In this document: positions 45,134 to 54,689 of the stretch, piece after piece
Numbering within the stretch: the first letter of the stretch is position 1
How the letters are laid out: every line of letters begins with the position of its first letter
From: Crocinitomicaceae bacterium
GTDB lineage: Bacteria; Bacteroidota; Bacteroidia; Flavobacteriales_D; Crocinitomicaceae
NCBI GenBank assembly: GCA_017983465.1
Contig: JAGOBK010000002.1
Coordinates: 124,001-188,000, forward strand
Direction: 5' to 3'
Length of the DNA: 64,000 nucleotides
Made by a program: the position numbers and the translations under genes
Notes under the pieces: model-generated
What the model saw: only the letters and a program-made list of their open reading frames with translations
Told to the model about the DNA's origin: nothing
Databases searched by the model: none

Positions 45134-48100
45134 TTAGTTTGATTTAGTTATGTTAAAAACGGTGTCTCCTTCCGCTTCAATTGCTTCTTGTTGTCCTTCA
45201 GTTAACGCTGTAAATTGAATATTATTCGCTAGGACTTCCGCACAAATATACTGTTCAAATTGCTTGATTGCTTCAGTGATTATATCTGTAGTTTGAATTT
45301 GAACTGAAATGCGATCTGTTACTTCAAATCCGGAATCTTTTCGCATATTTTGAATGCGGTTCACCACTTCGCGTGCAAGACCTTCTGCTTTTAATTCAGC
45401 GCTTAAGGTAATATCTAAGGCAACAGTGATTCCACCTTCGCTTGCCACCAACCAACCTGGAATATCTTGCGCATTGATTTCAAAATCTGCCATGTCCAAT
45501 TGGATGGATGTTCCTTCTATTTCGCCATTCCAGCCTCCATTTGACTCAACAGATGCAATGTCTTCTTGATTAAATCCAGCAACCAATGTCGCAATCGACT
45601 TCATTTGCTTGCCATATTTTGGACCGATGGTTTTAAAGTTCGGTTTGATGCTTTTCACGAGCATTCCTGCTCCATCCGTCAATAATTCTAGTTCTTTCAC
45701 GTTCACTTCTGAAAGAATGAGGTCTTTGACATGCATTAAATGTTCCGCTACTTCCTGATTCAACACAGGAATCATGATTTTTTGCAGTGGCTGACGCACA
45801 CGCAACATGTGTTTTTTACGCAAGCCAAGTACCAGTGAACAAGACTTTTGAGCCAATTCCATTTGACTTTCTAAAGACTTGTCGATGAAGTGTTGATTTA
45901 CTTTCGGGAAAAGCGCTAAATGCACTGATTCCTCCTGATGTTTTCCTGAAACCGCATTCAAATCTTGAAACAACTGATCCATAAAGAAAGGAGCAATTGG
46001 TGAGGCAAGGATGGAAACAGTTTCCAAACATGTGTATAAGGTTTGATATGCTGCCAATTTATCTGTCGGATCGTCATTTTTCCAAAAACGGCGACGACAC
46101 AAGCGAACGTACCAATTGGACAATTGCTCAGTGACAAAGTCCTGAATAGCACGACCTGCTTTTGTTGGCTCATATTCGTTGTACGCTGCATCCACATCCG
46201 AGATTAATGAATGGAGTTTTGACAGTACCCATCGGTCAATTTCCGGACGGTCCTCCAAAGCGATATCCGCAGCGGAGTAATCAAATTCATCCAAATTCGC
46301 ATACAATGCAAAGAAGGAGTAGGTATTGTAAAGTGTCCCGAAGAATTTACGTTGAACTTCGGTAATTCCTTCTAGGTCGAATTTCAAGTTGTCCCACGGT
46401 TGAGCATTCGTAATCATGTACCAACGTGTCGCATCTGGACCATATTTCTCCAAGGTACTGAATGGATCAATGCCATTTCCTAAACGTTTGGACATTTTCT
46501 GTCCGTTTTTGTCCAGTACTAATCCGTTGGACACCACATTTTTGTAGGCAACTGAATCAAATACCATGGTAGAAATCGCGTGTAAAGTATAGAACCAACC
46601 GCGCGTTTGATCCACTCCCTCCGCTATGAAATCTGCTGGATATCCAGTGCGATTTTCGATGAGTTCTTTGTTTTCAAACGGATAATGCCATTGTGCATAA
46701 GGCATAGAGCCTGAGTCGAACCAAACATCGATGAGATCTGCTTCTCGTTTCATTGCTTTTCCTGAAGGAGAAACTAAAACGACCGCATCTACTTTGTGTT
46801 TGTGTAAATCAATTTGCGCGTAGTTTTCGGCGGACATATTTCCCGTTTCAAAATCAGCAAAAGGATTTGACTGCATGAATCCGGCAGCAATAGACTTATC
46901 ACATTCCGCTTTTAATTGTTCCACGGATTCGATGCAAATACGTTCATCACCTTCCTCTGTTGACCAAATTGGAATGGGAATTCCCCAATACCTGGAGCGT
47001 GACAAATTCCAGTCGTTTGCATTCTCCAACCATTTTCCAAAGCGACCAGTTCCGGTAGATTCTGGTTTCCAATGGATGGTATTGTTCAATTCCACCATTC
47101 GGTCTTTTTTATCCGTCACACGGATGAACCAAGAATCAAGTGGATAGTAAAGAACCGGTTTATCTGTTCTCCAACAATGTGGATAGTTGTGTTCGTATTT
47201 TTCGACTTTAAAAGCCTTGTTTTCTTCCTTTAGTTTGATGGCAATTTGCACATCCGATGAACGTTCTGGCTCTTCACCCTCGTTGTAGTATTCATTCTTC
47301 ACATACATTCCGGCGAATTCACCCACCTCTGGACGAAAACGTCCTTGAAGATCAACCAACGGAACTAAATTCCCTCGGTCGTCCGCGACAAGCATCGCTG
47401 GAACACCTGCATCCGATGCAACTTTCGCATCATCCGCACCAAAAGTTGGCGCAGTATGGACGATTCCTGTTCCATCTTCCGTCGTAACGAAATCACCTGG
47501 TATCACCACAAAAGCTTTTTCAGGATTTTCCGCTGGTAACGCATAAGGCAACAATTGCTCGTAGGTATTTCCAAGTAAATCCTTTCCATGACAGCTTCCC
47601 AAAACAACGTAAGGAATCACTTTTGCTCCGGCTTCGTAGCTTGATAAATCTGCGATAGACTCCTTCGCTTCAAATCCTTTGCTGAATTGATACCCAATTA
47701 AATTCTTTGCCAGAATAACGGTAATCGGTTCGTACGTGTATTGATTGTACGTCGCTACTAATGCATATTCAATGTTTGGTCCAACCGTCAAAGCTGTATT
47801 CGAAGGAAGTGTCCAAGGCGTTGTGGTCCAAGCTAGAAAATGAATGTCTTTCGCATATGCACTTACCTCATCGCTTACCTGAAAAGTAGCCGCAATCGTT
47901 GCAGGATTGTTTGCTTTAAACATCGCAACCACTGTCGTATCTTTCACATCCTTGTAACAACCAGGTTGATTCAACTCGTGAGAAGAGAGTCCCGTTCCTG
48001 CTTTTGGCGAGTACGGTTGGATGGTGTATCCTTTGTAAATCAAATTTTTCTGATACAATTGAGACAGCAACCACCAAACGGATTCCATGTATTTTGGTTC

Positions 48101-48562
48101 GTAGGTGATGTATGGATTTTCCATGTCTACCCAATACCCCATTTTCACGGTGAGGTCATTCCAGATATCGGTGTAACGCATGACTGCTTTTCGACAGGCA
48201 TCGTTATATTCATCAATGCTGATTTTTGTTCCGATGTCCTCTTTGGTAATTCCAAGTTCTTTTTCCACGCCAAGTTCAACTGGTAAACCGTGGGTGTCCC
48301 AACCTGCTTTACGTTTAACTTGCTTTCCTTTCAAGGTTTGATAACGACAGAAAATATCTTTAATCGCTCGTCCCATCACGTGGTGAATTCCTGGCAGTCC
48401 ATTAGCCGAAGGTGGACCTTCAAAGAACACATAGGAATCATTCCCCTCTCTTGTGGAAATAGATTTTTCGAAAATGGAATCATTTTGCCATTTTTCTAAA
48501 ACCGATTGAGCCACATTGGGCAAATTTAATCCTTTGTATTCCGGATATTTTGAGCGCATCAT
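45134..48562 (-). CDS. ileS: Isoleucyl-tRNA synthetase
   Basis: 1142 aa class I aminoacyl-tRNA synthetase. The HIGH-type motif is GLPGIHHVMGRA, the KMSKR motif is in GQKMSKRLGNGIDP, and AGWDTHGLPVELGVEKELGI and TRGWFYTLHAISTMVF match the family. An editing domain lies between (LAWTTTPWTLPSNTAL, GTGIVHTAPTFGADDA). The C-terminus has the anticodon-binding region and a DUF5915-like tail (GLAREVVNRIQNMRKDSGF). It charges tRNA-Ile and edits Val-tRNA. The length is that of the longer, eukaryote-like IleS found in many Bacteroidota. The start is the first ATG of a pair. Confidence 0.97.
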   Translation of the reverse strand: MMRSKYPEYKGLNLPNVAQSVLEKWQNDSIFEKSISTREGNDSYVFFEGPPSANGLPGIHHVMGRAIKDIFCRYQTLKGKQVKRKAGWDTHGLPVELGVEKELGITKEDIGTKISIDEYNDACRKAVMRYTDIWNDLTVKMGYWVDMENPYITYEPKYMESVWWLLSQLYQKNLIYKGYTIQPYSPKAGTGLSSHELNQPGCYKDVKDTTVVAMFKANNPATIAATFQVSDEVSAYAKDIHFLAWTTTPWTLPSNTALTVGPNIEYALVATYNQYTYEPITVILAKNLIGYQFSKGFEAKESIADLSSYEAGAKVIPYVVLGSCHGKDLLGNTYEQLLPYALPAENPEKAFVVIPGDFVTTEDGTGIVHTAPTFGADDAKVASDAGVPAMLVADDRGNLVPLVDLQGRFRPEVGEFAGMYVKNEYYNEGEEPERSSDVQIAIKLKEENKAFKVEKYEHNYPHCWRTDKPVLYYPLDSWFIRVTDKKDRMVELNNTIHWKPESTGTGRFGKWLENANDWNLSRSRYWGIPIPIWSTEEGDERICIESVEQLKAECDKSIAAGFMQSNPFADFETGNMSAENYAQIDLHKHKVDAVVLVSPSGKAMKREADLIDVWFDSGSMPYAQWHYPFENKELIENRTGYPADFIAEGVDQTRGWFYTLHAISTMVFDSVAYKNVVSNGLVLDKNGQKMSKRLGNGIDPFSTLEKYGPDATRWYMITNAQPWDNLKFDLEGITEVQRKFFGTLYNTYSFFALYANLDEFDYSAADIALEDRPEIDRWVLSKLHSLISDVDAAYNEYEPTKAGRAIQDFVTEQLSNWYVRLCRRRFWKNDDPTDKLAAYQTLYTCLETVSILASPIAPFFMDQLFQDLNAVSGKHQEESVHLALFPKVNQHFIDKSLESQMELAQKSCSLVLGLRKKHMLRVRQPLQKIMIPVLNQEVAEHLMHVKDLILSEVNVKELELLTDGAGMLVKSIKPNFKTIGPKYGKQMKSIATLVAGFNQEDIASVESNGGWNGEIEGTSIQLDMADFEINAQDIPGWLVASEGGITVALDITLSAELKAEGLAREVVNRIQNMRKDSGFEVTDRISVQIQTTDIITEAIKQFEQYICAEVLANNIQFTALTEGQQEAIEAEGDTVFNITKSN

Positions 48563-48649
48563 TCTTGAACTTTTAAGATTGCGAATTTACGATAAATGGA
48601 GCAAAGGAGCAAGGAATAAAAGGTTCACTGAACAAAGGGGATATTTGAT

Positions 48650-48657
48650 TATTTTTG
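48650..48657 (+). promoter_or_regulatory. Putative -7 element TATTTTTG
   Basis: TATTTTTG, 48 nt before the ATG at 48706, in the 143-nt divergent gap after the ileS start. No clear -33 TTTG; a TTC at 48624 is the nearest candidate. Confidence 0.4.
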
Positions 48658-48705
48658 TTCAAACGTGCTTTTCAAATCAAGAAATAATTTCTCTCCTTCA
48701 TCACC

Positions 48706-49152
48706 ATGTTAAAATCTACAGTACACCAACGTTTAACTGATTTACTTATTCAAAAGCATGAAGAGTTAAATGCCATCCGTTTAGAAGCTTCTGACGGAAA
48801 ATCTAACGATGCCAAAAGTTCTGCTGGAGACAAACACGAAGTAGGCGTAGCCATGGTTCAATTGGAACAAGAAAAACTTGGGAAACAAGTACAGATCATC
48901 GAAGAACAACTCACGTTATTGTCTCGAATCGATTCCACAAAAAAACACTTGAAAGTTAGTTTGGGATCCTTGGTCCATTGTGAAAATCAATGGTATTATT
49001 TTTCGATTGGGCATGGACTTTTACACGTGGAAGATCAAGCTGTTTTTTGTTTGAATCCAAAAGCTCCGTTGGGTATCGCGCTGCTCGGTAAGTCTGAGAA
49101 GGACGAGGTCAGCTTTCAAGGAAGAAAAATGGTCATTCAATCCATATTTTAG
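48706..49152 (+). CDS. GreA/GreB-like transcription factor
   Basis: 148 aa. The N-terminal coiled coil (about 5-70) has the acidic tip DGKSNDAKSSAGDKHEVG, comparable to the Gre tip that enters the RNA polymerase secondary channel. The C-terminal FKBP-like domain carries VSLGSLVHCENQWYYFSIG, NPKAPLGIALLGKSEKDEVSF and ends in VIQSIF. Gre factors stimulate cleavage of backtracked RNA. The protein is somewhat shorter than GreA (about 158 aa); such Bacteroidota proteins are sometimes mislabelled as 3-oxoacyl-ACP synthase. The HI0933 gene follows 18 nt later. Confidence 0.75.
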   Translation: MLKSTVHQRLTDLLIQKHEELNAIRLEASDGKSNDAKSSAGDKHEVGVAMVQLEQEKLGKQVQIIEEQLTLLSRIDSTKKHLKVSLGSLVHCENQWYYFSIGHGLLHVEDQAVFCLNPKAPLGIALLGKSEKDEVSFQGRKMVIQSIF

Positions 49153-49170
49153 GCTAATTTTGACCATTAT

Positions 49171-50391
49171 ATGTCGAAACATCACATTATCATAATTGGC
49201 GGAGGAGCTGCTGGATTTTTTGCTGCATTAAGCGCTAAAAAGCACCATCCACACGCGCAAGTCAGCATCCTAGAAAAGTCATCAAAACTGCTATCGAAAG
49301 TAAAGATTTCAGGCGGTGGACGCTGTAATGTCACACATGCCTGTTTCGACAATAAACAGTTGGCTGGTTATTATCCTAGAGGAGAAAACTACCTTAAGAA
49401 AGCATTTGATCAATTCAATGTACAGTCTACTATTGACTGGTTTGCTGAACGTGGGATTCCCATGAAAACCTATCCGGACGGGTGCTTATTCCCAGAAAGC
49501 AATGATTCGCAGACGATCATCGATTGTTTTTTATCCGAGGCGAATAAGCGTGGTATTCATATTTTACTGAACCAAGGAATCAAAAGAATTGAAGCTGTCA
49601 AAAACGGATTTAAACTTCACGCCGATCAGAAGGTATTCGACGCTACGCGTGTTATTGTAACAACCGGTGGACAACCAAAACGCGGAAATTTCGATTGGTT
49701 GGAACAGCTTGGCCACGACATCATTGAGCCACTTCCCTCTTTGTTCACCTTCAACATGCCCGAAAATCCGGTACGTGAATTAATGGGGACTGTGGTTGAA
49801 AAAGCAAGCGTGAGAGTCGAGGGAACAAAACTCCTCGGACAAGGACCCTTGCTTATCACACACTGGGGAATGAGTGGTCCGGCTGTGCTTTTGCTTTCCG
49901 CATGGGGTGCACGCATTTTAGCTGAAAAAAACTATCATTTTCATGTGTTAGTGAATTGGTTACACGAAATGAAGGAAGCAGATTTGCGTCAAAAAATTGA
50001 GTTGACAGCACATTTGCACGGCGCCAAAAAGGCACAAAACCTCAATCCATTTCACATTACGAACCGTCTCTGGCAGTTTTTATTGTCGAAAGCAGAGATT
50101 CCAAATGAAATACGTTGGCAAGAACTGGGCAAAAAGAACACCAATAAGCTTGTAAATATCCTCTTGAACGATCGTTACGAGGTCAAAGGTAAAACTACCT
50201 TCAAAGAAGAATTTGTGACGGCAGGTGGCGTTTCCATGACGAACATCGATATTCGCAACATGGAAAGTAAACGCGTGCCAGGTTTGCACTTCGCAGGAGA
50301 AATACTAGATATCGATGGAATTACGGGTGGATTCAATTTCCAGGCCGCATGGACCACCGGATTTATTGCCGGGAAAAATTGCCTTGATTAA
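49171..50391 (+). CDS. HI0933 family FAD/NAD(P)-dependent oxidoreductase
   Basis: 406 aa flavoprotein of the HI0933/YhiN group. An FAD-binding [16 protein letters not shown] opens the protein, followed by [69 protein letters not shown], and the C-terminal [13 protein letters not shown] and [20 protein letters not shown]. The motif order and length match the family; the substrate is unknown. It is on the same strand as the Gre-like gene. The stop codon overlaps the convergent asnS stop (TTAA). Confidence 0.92.
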   Translation: MSKHHIIIIGGGAAGFFAALSAKKHHPHAQVSILEKSSKLLSKVKISGGGRCNVTHACFDNKQLAGYYPRGENYLKKAFDQFNVQSTIDWFAERGIPMKTYPDGCLFPESNDSQTIIDCFLSEANKRGIHILLNQGIKRIEAVKNGFKLHADQKVFDATRVIVTTGGQPKRGNFDWLEQLGHDIIEPLPSLFTFNMPENPVRELMGTVVEKASVRVEGTKLLGQGPLLITHWGMSGPAVLLLSAWGARILAEKNYHFHVLVNWLHEMKEADLRQKIELTAHLHGAKKAQNLNPFHITNRLWQFLLSKAEIPNEIRWQELGKKNTNKLVNILLNDRYEVKGKTTFKEEFVTAGGVSMTNIDIRNMESKRVPGLHFAGEILDIDGITGGFNFQAAWTTGFIAGKNCLD

Positions 50392-51836
50392 AATTCAGCA
50401 TTCAATGGTGTGCGTGGGAAAGGAATAACGTCGCGAATGTTGGACATTCCCGTTACGAACATCACCATGCGCTCAAATCCAAGTCCGAATCCAGCATGTG
50501 GAACCGTACCAAATTTACGTGTATCCATGTACCACCAAAGTTCTTCCGCTGGAATGTGGAATTCCTCACATTTTTGAAGCAATACATCATAACGTTCCTC
50601 ACGTTGAGATCCACCCACGATTTCGCCAATTCCTGGGAACAAGACATCCATCGCCGCAACCGTTTTACCATCTTCGTTCAAACGCATGTAAAAGGCTTTG
50701 ATCTTCGCTGGATAATCCGTTAAAATGACTGGACAATTGAATTCTTTTTCCACTAGGTAACGCTCGTGTTCACTTTGAAGATCGATTCCCCATTCAACAG
50801 GATATTTAAATTTCTTCTTTTTGTAGTGATTTGAATTCATCAACACATCAATCGCTTCGGTATAGGTTAAACGTTTGAATGGATTTTCGATGACAAATTT
50901 CAAGCGTTCCAACAAGGTCATTTCGTTGCGCTCATTTTGTGGTTTCTGTGCTTGTTCTTGCGCATCGCGCTCACTTAAGAACTTCACATCTTCCGAACAA
51001 TTGTTCAGGATGTACGAACAAATGTATTTCAGGAAATCTTCTGTTAGGTCCATGTTGTCTTTCAAATTATTGAAGGCAACTTCCGGTTCAATCATCCAAA
51101 ACTCCGCAAGGTGACGTGAAGTATTTGAATTTTCTGCTCTAAACGTTGGTCCAAAGGTATACACCTGACCAAGTGCTGTTGCAGCTAATTCTGCTTCTAA
51201 CTGACCAGATACGGTCAAGTTCACTGCTTTTCCGAAGAAATCCTCTTTAAAGTCAACAGAACCATCTTCATTCAACGGTGGATTTTTTGCGTCAAGTGTC
51301 GTGACACGGAACATTTCGCCAGCTCCTTCGGCATCTGAACCTGTAATGATTGGTGTATGTAAGTAATAGAATCCACGGTCATTAAAGAACTGGTGTATGG
51401 CAAATGCCACCGAGTGACGGATACGGAAAACAGCACCAAAAGTATTCGTTCTAAAACGTAAATGCGCTTGTTCACGCAAGAAATCTAAACTATGACGTTT
51501 TGGTTGCATGACTGTTTTTTGAACCTCATCCGGATGGGCATCACCTAAAATTTCGATGTGTTCCACTTGCAATTCAACTTGTTGTCCTGCCCCTTGAGAT
51601 TCAACCAATTTTCCAGTTAGGGATAATGCTGAAGCAGTTGTGATGCGCTTCAATAAAGCTTCATCCCATTGTTCAAAATCAACAACAGCTTGAATATTTG
51701 CCATACATGAACCATCATTCAATTGAATGAAACGGTTGCTACGGAAGGCACGTACCCATCCTTTTACATTGATTTCTTCACCAATTTTCAATGGTGAATT
51801 TTCAGCTAAAATCTCGGAAATTCGGTATCTTTTCAT
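50388..51836 (-). CDS. asnS: Asparaginyl-tRNA synthetase
   Basis: 482 aa class IIb synthetase. N-terminal OB-fold anticodon-binding domain ([22 protein letters not shown]), then motif 1, motif 2 with [21 protein letters not shown] and motif 3 [21 protein letters not shown] near the C-terminus. The [10 protein letters not shown] loop distinguishes AsnRS from AspRS. Its presence means Asn-tRNA is made directly. A TAACTTTG box ends 5 nt before the ATG. It converges on the HI0933 gene with overlapping stop codons. Confidence 0.97.
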   Translation of the reverse strand: MKRYRISEILAENSPLKIGEEINVKGWVRAFRSNRFIQLNDGSCMANIQAVVDFEQWDEALLKRITTASALSLTGKLVESQGAGQQVELQVEHIEILGDAHPDEVQKTVMQPKRHSLDFLREQAHLRFRTNTFGAVFRIRHSVAFAIHQFFNDRGFYYLHTPIITGSDAEGAGEMFRVTTLDAKNPPLNEDGSVDFKEDFFGKAVNLTVSGQLEAELAATALGQVYTFGPTFRAENSNTSRHLAEFWMIEPEVAFNNLKDNMDLTEDFLKYICSYILNNCSEDVKFLSERDAQEQAQKPQNERNEMTLLERLKFVIENPFKRLTYTEAIDVLMNSNHYKKKKFKYPVEWGIDLQSEHERYLVEKEFNCPVILTDYPAKIKAFYMRLNEDGKTVAAMDVLFPGIGEIVGGSQREERYDVLLQKCEEFHIPAEELWWYMDTRKFGTVPHAGFGLGFERMVMFVTGMSNIRDVIPFPRTPLNAEF

Positions 51837-51841
51837 GGATG

Positions 51842-51849
51842 CAAAGTTA
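51842..51849 (-). promoter_or_regulatory. asnS -7 element TAACTTTG
   Basis: Minus strand TAACTTTG, 5 nt before the asnS ATG, in the 45-nt gap after the DUF4907 gene. It predicts a very short leader. Confidence 0.45.
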
Positions 51850-51881
51850 GTTGATTTCAGCTAAATAGCCGAGCACCGACA

Positions 51882-52280
51882 TCAATTCCTCCAAGAAATT
51901 CCTAGTTTTTGAAGTTCTTCCTCCGAAATCGTCGGTGGGAAGGTTCCTTTTTCAAGTTTTTCTATGACAAGTTCCGCTACTTTTTGGGCTTCTTCCGAGG
52001 TACGGAATCCTTGATTCCCGGGTACACCTGGAATGGTTTGTTGGTCGATTATTCGTTTTCCTTTTTCCGAAATGCTATACCCCCATCCTTCCGGTTGCAT
52101 ATGGGTGAAAAAAGTAAAGTTTGAGGCAGTCTTTGGTTTGCTTGGTGTGTTTTTCTCCGGTTCGGTTTGAGGTTGATTCATTCTTTTCTGCTCAATCGGA
52201 ACACGGTCATTTTTTACATTTGGTTTGTCTCCACAAGAAAAAAGTAAAAACAGGATGGAATGAATCAGAATCAATCGCAT
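51882..52280 (-). CDS. DUF4907 lipoprotein
   Basis: 132 aa. Signal peptide with lipobox (LLFSC, Cys 16), a Pro/Lys-rich linker (about 20-52), then a domain of about 75 residues with GWGYSISEKGKRIIDQQTIP, GNQGFRTSEEAQKVAELVIEKL and FPPTISEEELQKLGI, which fits DUF4907. The function is unknown. It is the last gene of a unit with the kelch and GEVED genes and overlaps the kelch gene by 10 nt, so it is probably produced together with those exported proteins and tethered at the envelope. Confidence 0.78.
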   Translation of the reverse strand: MRLILIHSILFLLFSCGDKPNVKNDRVPIEQKRMNQPQTEPEKNTPSKPKTASNFTFFTHMQPEGWGYSISEKGKRIIDQQTIPGVPGNQGFRTSEEAQKVAELVIEKLEKGTFPPTISEEELQKLGISWRN

Positions 52281-53473
52281 TTTACAAATGTTTTTTGGAT
52301 TGGAACACCGTTGATTTCACAACGAAAAATATAGGTTCCTGAATTCCAGTTTGACACATCCAAGGAAAATTGCTGCTGCGCGTCAGATTCAGTGGACACT
52401 TGTTTTCCGTCCAAGGAGTAAACAGCTATCTTCTCCATTGTTTGTTCGGACTGAACCATGAATTGATGTTGAACAGGATTAGGGTAAAGCTTCACGTCGA
52501 TTGTTTCCACCGAGTTTAAACCGGCAGTTCCAGCATACGCCCAAAAATCTTCCAAGAAAACACCATTGTATCCTCCTCCAACATACGAAACGCCATCGAT
52601 GCAGAACGCAAAGGCATTTTTCCTTCCTGGTGCAGGAATGTTTGCGCGTTGAATCCATGCATTCAAGTAATAATTGTACTCATAAAGGTCATGCTTGAAG
52701 TCACCGTTTAAGTCTTCCCCCGTTCCTACATAAGCAACGGTTTGTGCTCCCCAAGCGACAGCACCTGCACGAGGCGTTCCTGGAAACGAAGCTTTATCAA
52801 TCCATGTGTCAGATGTAACATCATACATCCACAAGTCGTTTTTAAGGGTGCCATCGTCACCTGTTCCAACAAAGCCAAATCCATTTAATTCAAAAGCAAC
52901 GGCATCTCGACGAGCAGTTCCCGAAAAATCTGCGACCTGTGTCCAGGTGTTTGATGTTGGATTATAAGCATAAAAATCTTTTTTCAATCCTGATGCGGAC
53001 TCCCCTGTTCCAACATAAGCATTATTTGCTACAGTAAAACATACGGCTTGCCTTCTTGCTGTTCCCGAAAAGTTTGCTTTCTGCGACCAAGTCTCCGTCT
53101 GTGGATTAAATTCCCAGAGGTCTTTCATGTAGGCCACTGTTTGAGTTTGTCCCAAGCAAACGTATACTTTTTGAACGTTTTCATGGTTCAACGAAAATGC
53201 ACAAGCAGAACCACGTTCAAGTCCATCACCTGATGCGCCTCCGAGGGAAACTTCTTCATCCCAGTCATCTTGAAAGGGTGAATACGAATACATTTTACGT
53301 TTGAAACCAAAATCGTCCATTCCACCAATGAGTAATCCAACTTGGGACAATGACACCGCACAACTTGCTGATTTCGGTGATCCTTTCACGGTATCACGTG
53401 GAAACCAATAGTCCTGCGCACCAGCTTGATGAGTGTGTAAAAACAAAACAAATCCTAAAAAATACTTATTCAT
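52271..53473 (-). CDS. Kelch-like T9SS-exported protein 1
   Basis: 400 aa. Signal peptide 1-19 (…HQAGAQ). Five or six kelch-type blades recur every ~50 residues, each with AVCFTVANNAYVGTGES- or AFELNGFGFVGTGDD-like strands followed by Y-N/D-P-x-T-x-x-W. The C-terminal ~80 residues (LYPNPVQHQFMV … GTYIFRCEINGVPIQKTFVK) are a type A T9SS sorting domain. A beta-propeller exposed outside the cell is expected; ligand unknown. It is paralogous to the next two genes and lies 3 nt from the second. Confidence 0.87.
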   Translation of the reverse strand: MNKYFLGFVLFLHTHQAGAQDYWFPRDTVKGSPKSASCAVSLSQVGLLIGGMDDFGFKRKMYSYSPFQDDWDEEVSLGGASGDGLERGSACAFSLNHENVQKVYVCLGQTQTVAYMKDLWEFNPQTETWSQKANFSGTARRQAVCFTVANNAYVGTGESASGLKKDFYAYNPTSNTWTQVADFSGTARRDAVAFELNGFGFVGTGDDGTLKNDLWMYDVTSDTWIDKASFPGTPRAGAVAWGAQTVAYVGTGEDLNGDFKHDLYEYNYYLNAWIQRANIPAPGRKNAFAFCIDGVSYVGGGYNGVFLEDFWAYAGTAGLNSVETIDVKLYPNPVQHQFMVQSEQTMEKIAVYSLDGKQVSTESDAQQQFSLDVSNWNSGTYIFRCEINGVPIQKTFVKCD

Positions 53474-53476
53474 GTG

Positions 53477-54688
53477 TTATTCAATTATGATTTGTTTTTG
53501 AATGAATTGGCCATTCGAAACAAGGATTCTTGCGTAATAAACACCTGTTGCCAAATGCACTAGGTCTAATTCCAGAAAGTTTGATTTGCTTAAGTTTTGA
53601 CGATAACAACATTTCCCGAAGGCATCAACCACTTGAATTTCTTCCATGTATGATTCCGCAGTTACTCGAAGGATTCCTTTGCTTGGATTGGGATAAATTT
53701 GACAAGCATACTCAGTTTCGTTCAAATCTGCGTAATTAGGCGCGGCATATTCTTGGACGCTCGCCTTTTTCCCTGAATACCCTTTTCCAAGTCCAACAAA
53801 TGCGCGGTTATTGACCACAAAACTAATGGCATTTTTACGCTCGCTGCCACCATAAGCGCAGCGCACTTCCCATTCATTGATTTCTGGATTATATTCGATT
53901 AAATCGCCCAATAAGCCCCCGTTTGTCCCTAAACAAATGAATCCGCGATTATTGATTGAGAAAGAGCAAGCACTTCCGCGTTCGCCGCCAATAAAGTCAG
54001 CGATTTGTGTCCATTGGTTAGAACCTGGATTGTAACGGTAAAAATCTTTTTTGTAGGTGTCTTGGTTTGCTCCGAGTCCAACATAACCTTGATTTCCTAT
54101 GGAAAAGGAACTCAATTGATAACGCACACCACCTGGTAAATTCGCGCGTTGGATCCATTGGTCAGAGCTTGGTTTATATTCCCATAATTGACTTGAGTAA
54201 AGACTTGGACCCCATTTACCTCCGCAGATGTATCCTTTGTTGTCCGCAGAAAATGCTGTAGCGAAGTAAATGCCATTTCCACCAGATCCTGGAAAATCGG
54301 CTTTTTGAGTCCAGCTATTTGTGCTGGGATCATATTCCCATAAGTCTTTTAGTTTAGCACCTATCAAGGCATTTGCATTATCGATTCCTGTTCCAACGTA
54401 TCCTTTTCCATTGACCGAAAAAGCGACTGCATCTCTTCTAGCAGCTCCTGGAAGGTCTGCTTTTTGCATCCAAGTATCGGTATTTGGGTCATATTGCCAA
54501 AGGTCTTTCAATAAAATTTCTGCTGTATCAATTCCTGTAGAGACAAAGCCATAATCACCAATGGAAAAAGCAACGGCACGTTCTCTTTTCCCCGCTATGA
54601 AATCTGCTTTTTTCGTCCATGTATTGTATTGATTAAACGCCAAAGTGGGTAAAAGACAAACGATCAACAAGTATATCTTTTTTTTCAT
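53477..54688 (-). CDS. Kelch-like T9SS-exported protein 2
   Basis: 403 aa. Signal peptide 1-19 (…LAFNQ). Kelch-type blades with AVAFSIGDYGFVSTGIDTAE, AVAFSVNGKGYVGTGID, AFSADNKGYICGGK and SFSIGNQGYVGLGAN, each followed by a W-x-Y-D/N-P-x-T strand. It ends with a type A T9SS sorting domain starting IYPNPSKGILRV and ending GQFIQKQIIIE. It differs from its neighbours in having only a short sequence between blades 2 and 3. One nt separates it from gene 3; the three genes are surely cotranscribed. Confidence 0.87.
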   Translation of the reverse strand: MKKKIYLLIVCLLPTLAFNQYNTWTKKADFIAGKRERAVAFSIGDYGFVSTGIDTAEILLKDLWQYDPNTDTWMQKADLPGAARRDAVAFSVNGKGYVGTGIDNANALIGAKLKDLWEYDPSTNSWTQKADFPGSGGNGIYFATAFSADNKGYICGGKWGPSLYSSQLWEYKPSSDQWIQRANLPGGVRYQLSSFSIGNQGYVGLGANQDTYKKDFYRYNPGSNQWTQIADFIGGERGSACSFSINNRGFICLGTNGGLLGDLIEYNPEINEWEVRCAYGGSERKNAISFVVNNRAFVGLGKGYSGKKASVQEYAAPNYADLNETEYACQIYPNPSKGILRVTAESYMEEIQVVDAFGKCCYRQNLSKSNFLELDLVHLATGVYYARILVSNGQFIQKQIIIE

Positions 54689-54689
54689 A

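Noticed and set aside
47840-48286. 148-aa plus-strand reading frame antisense to ileS
   Set aside because: It lies wholly within conserved ileS coding sequence, has no promoter or family features, and is a shadow frame.
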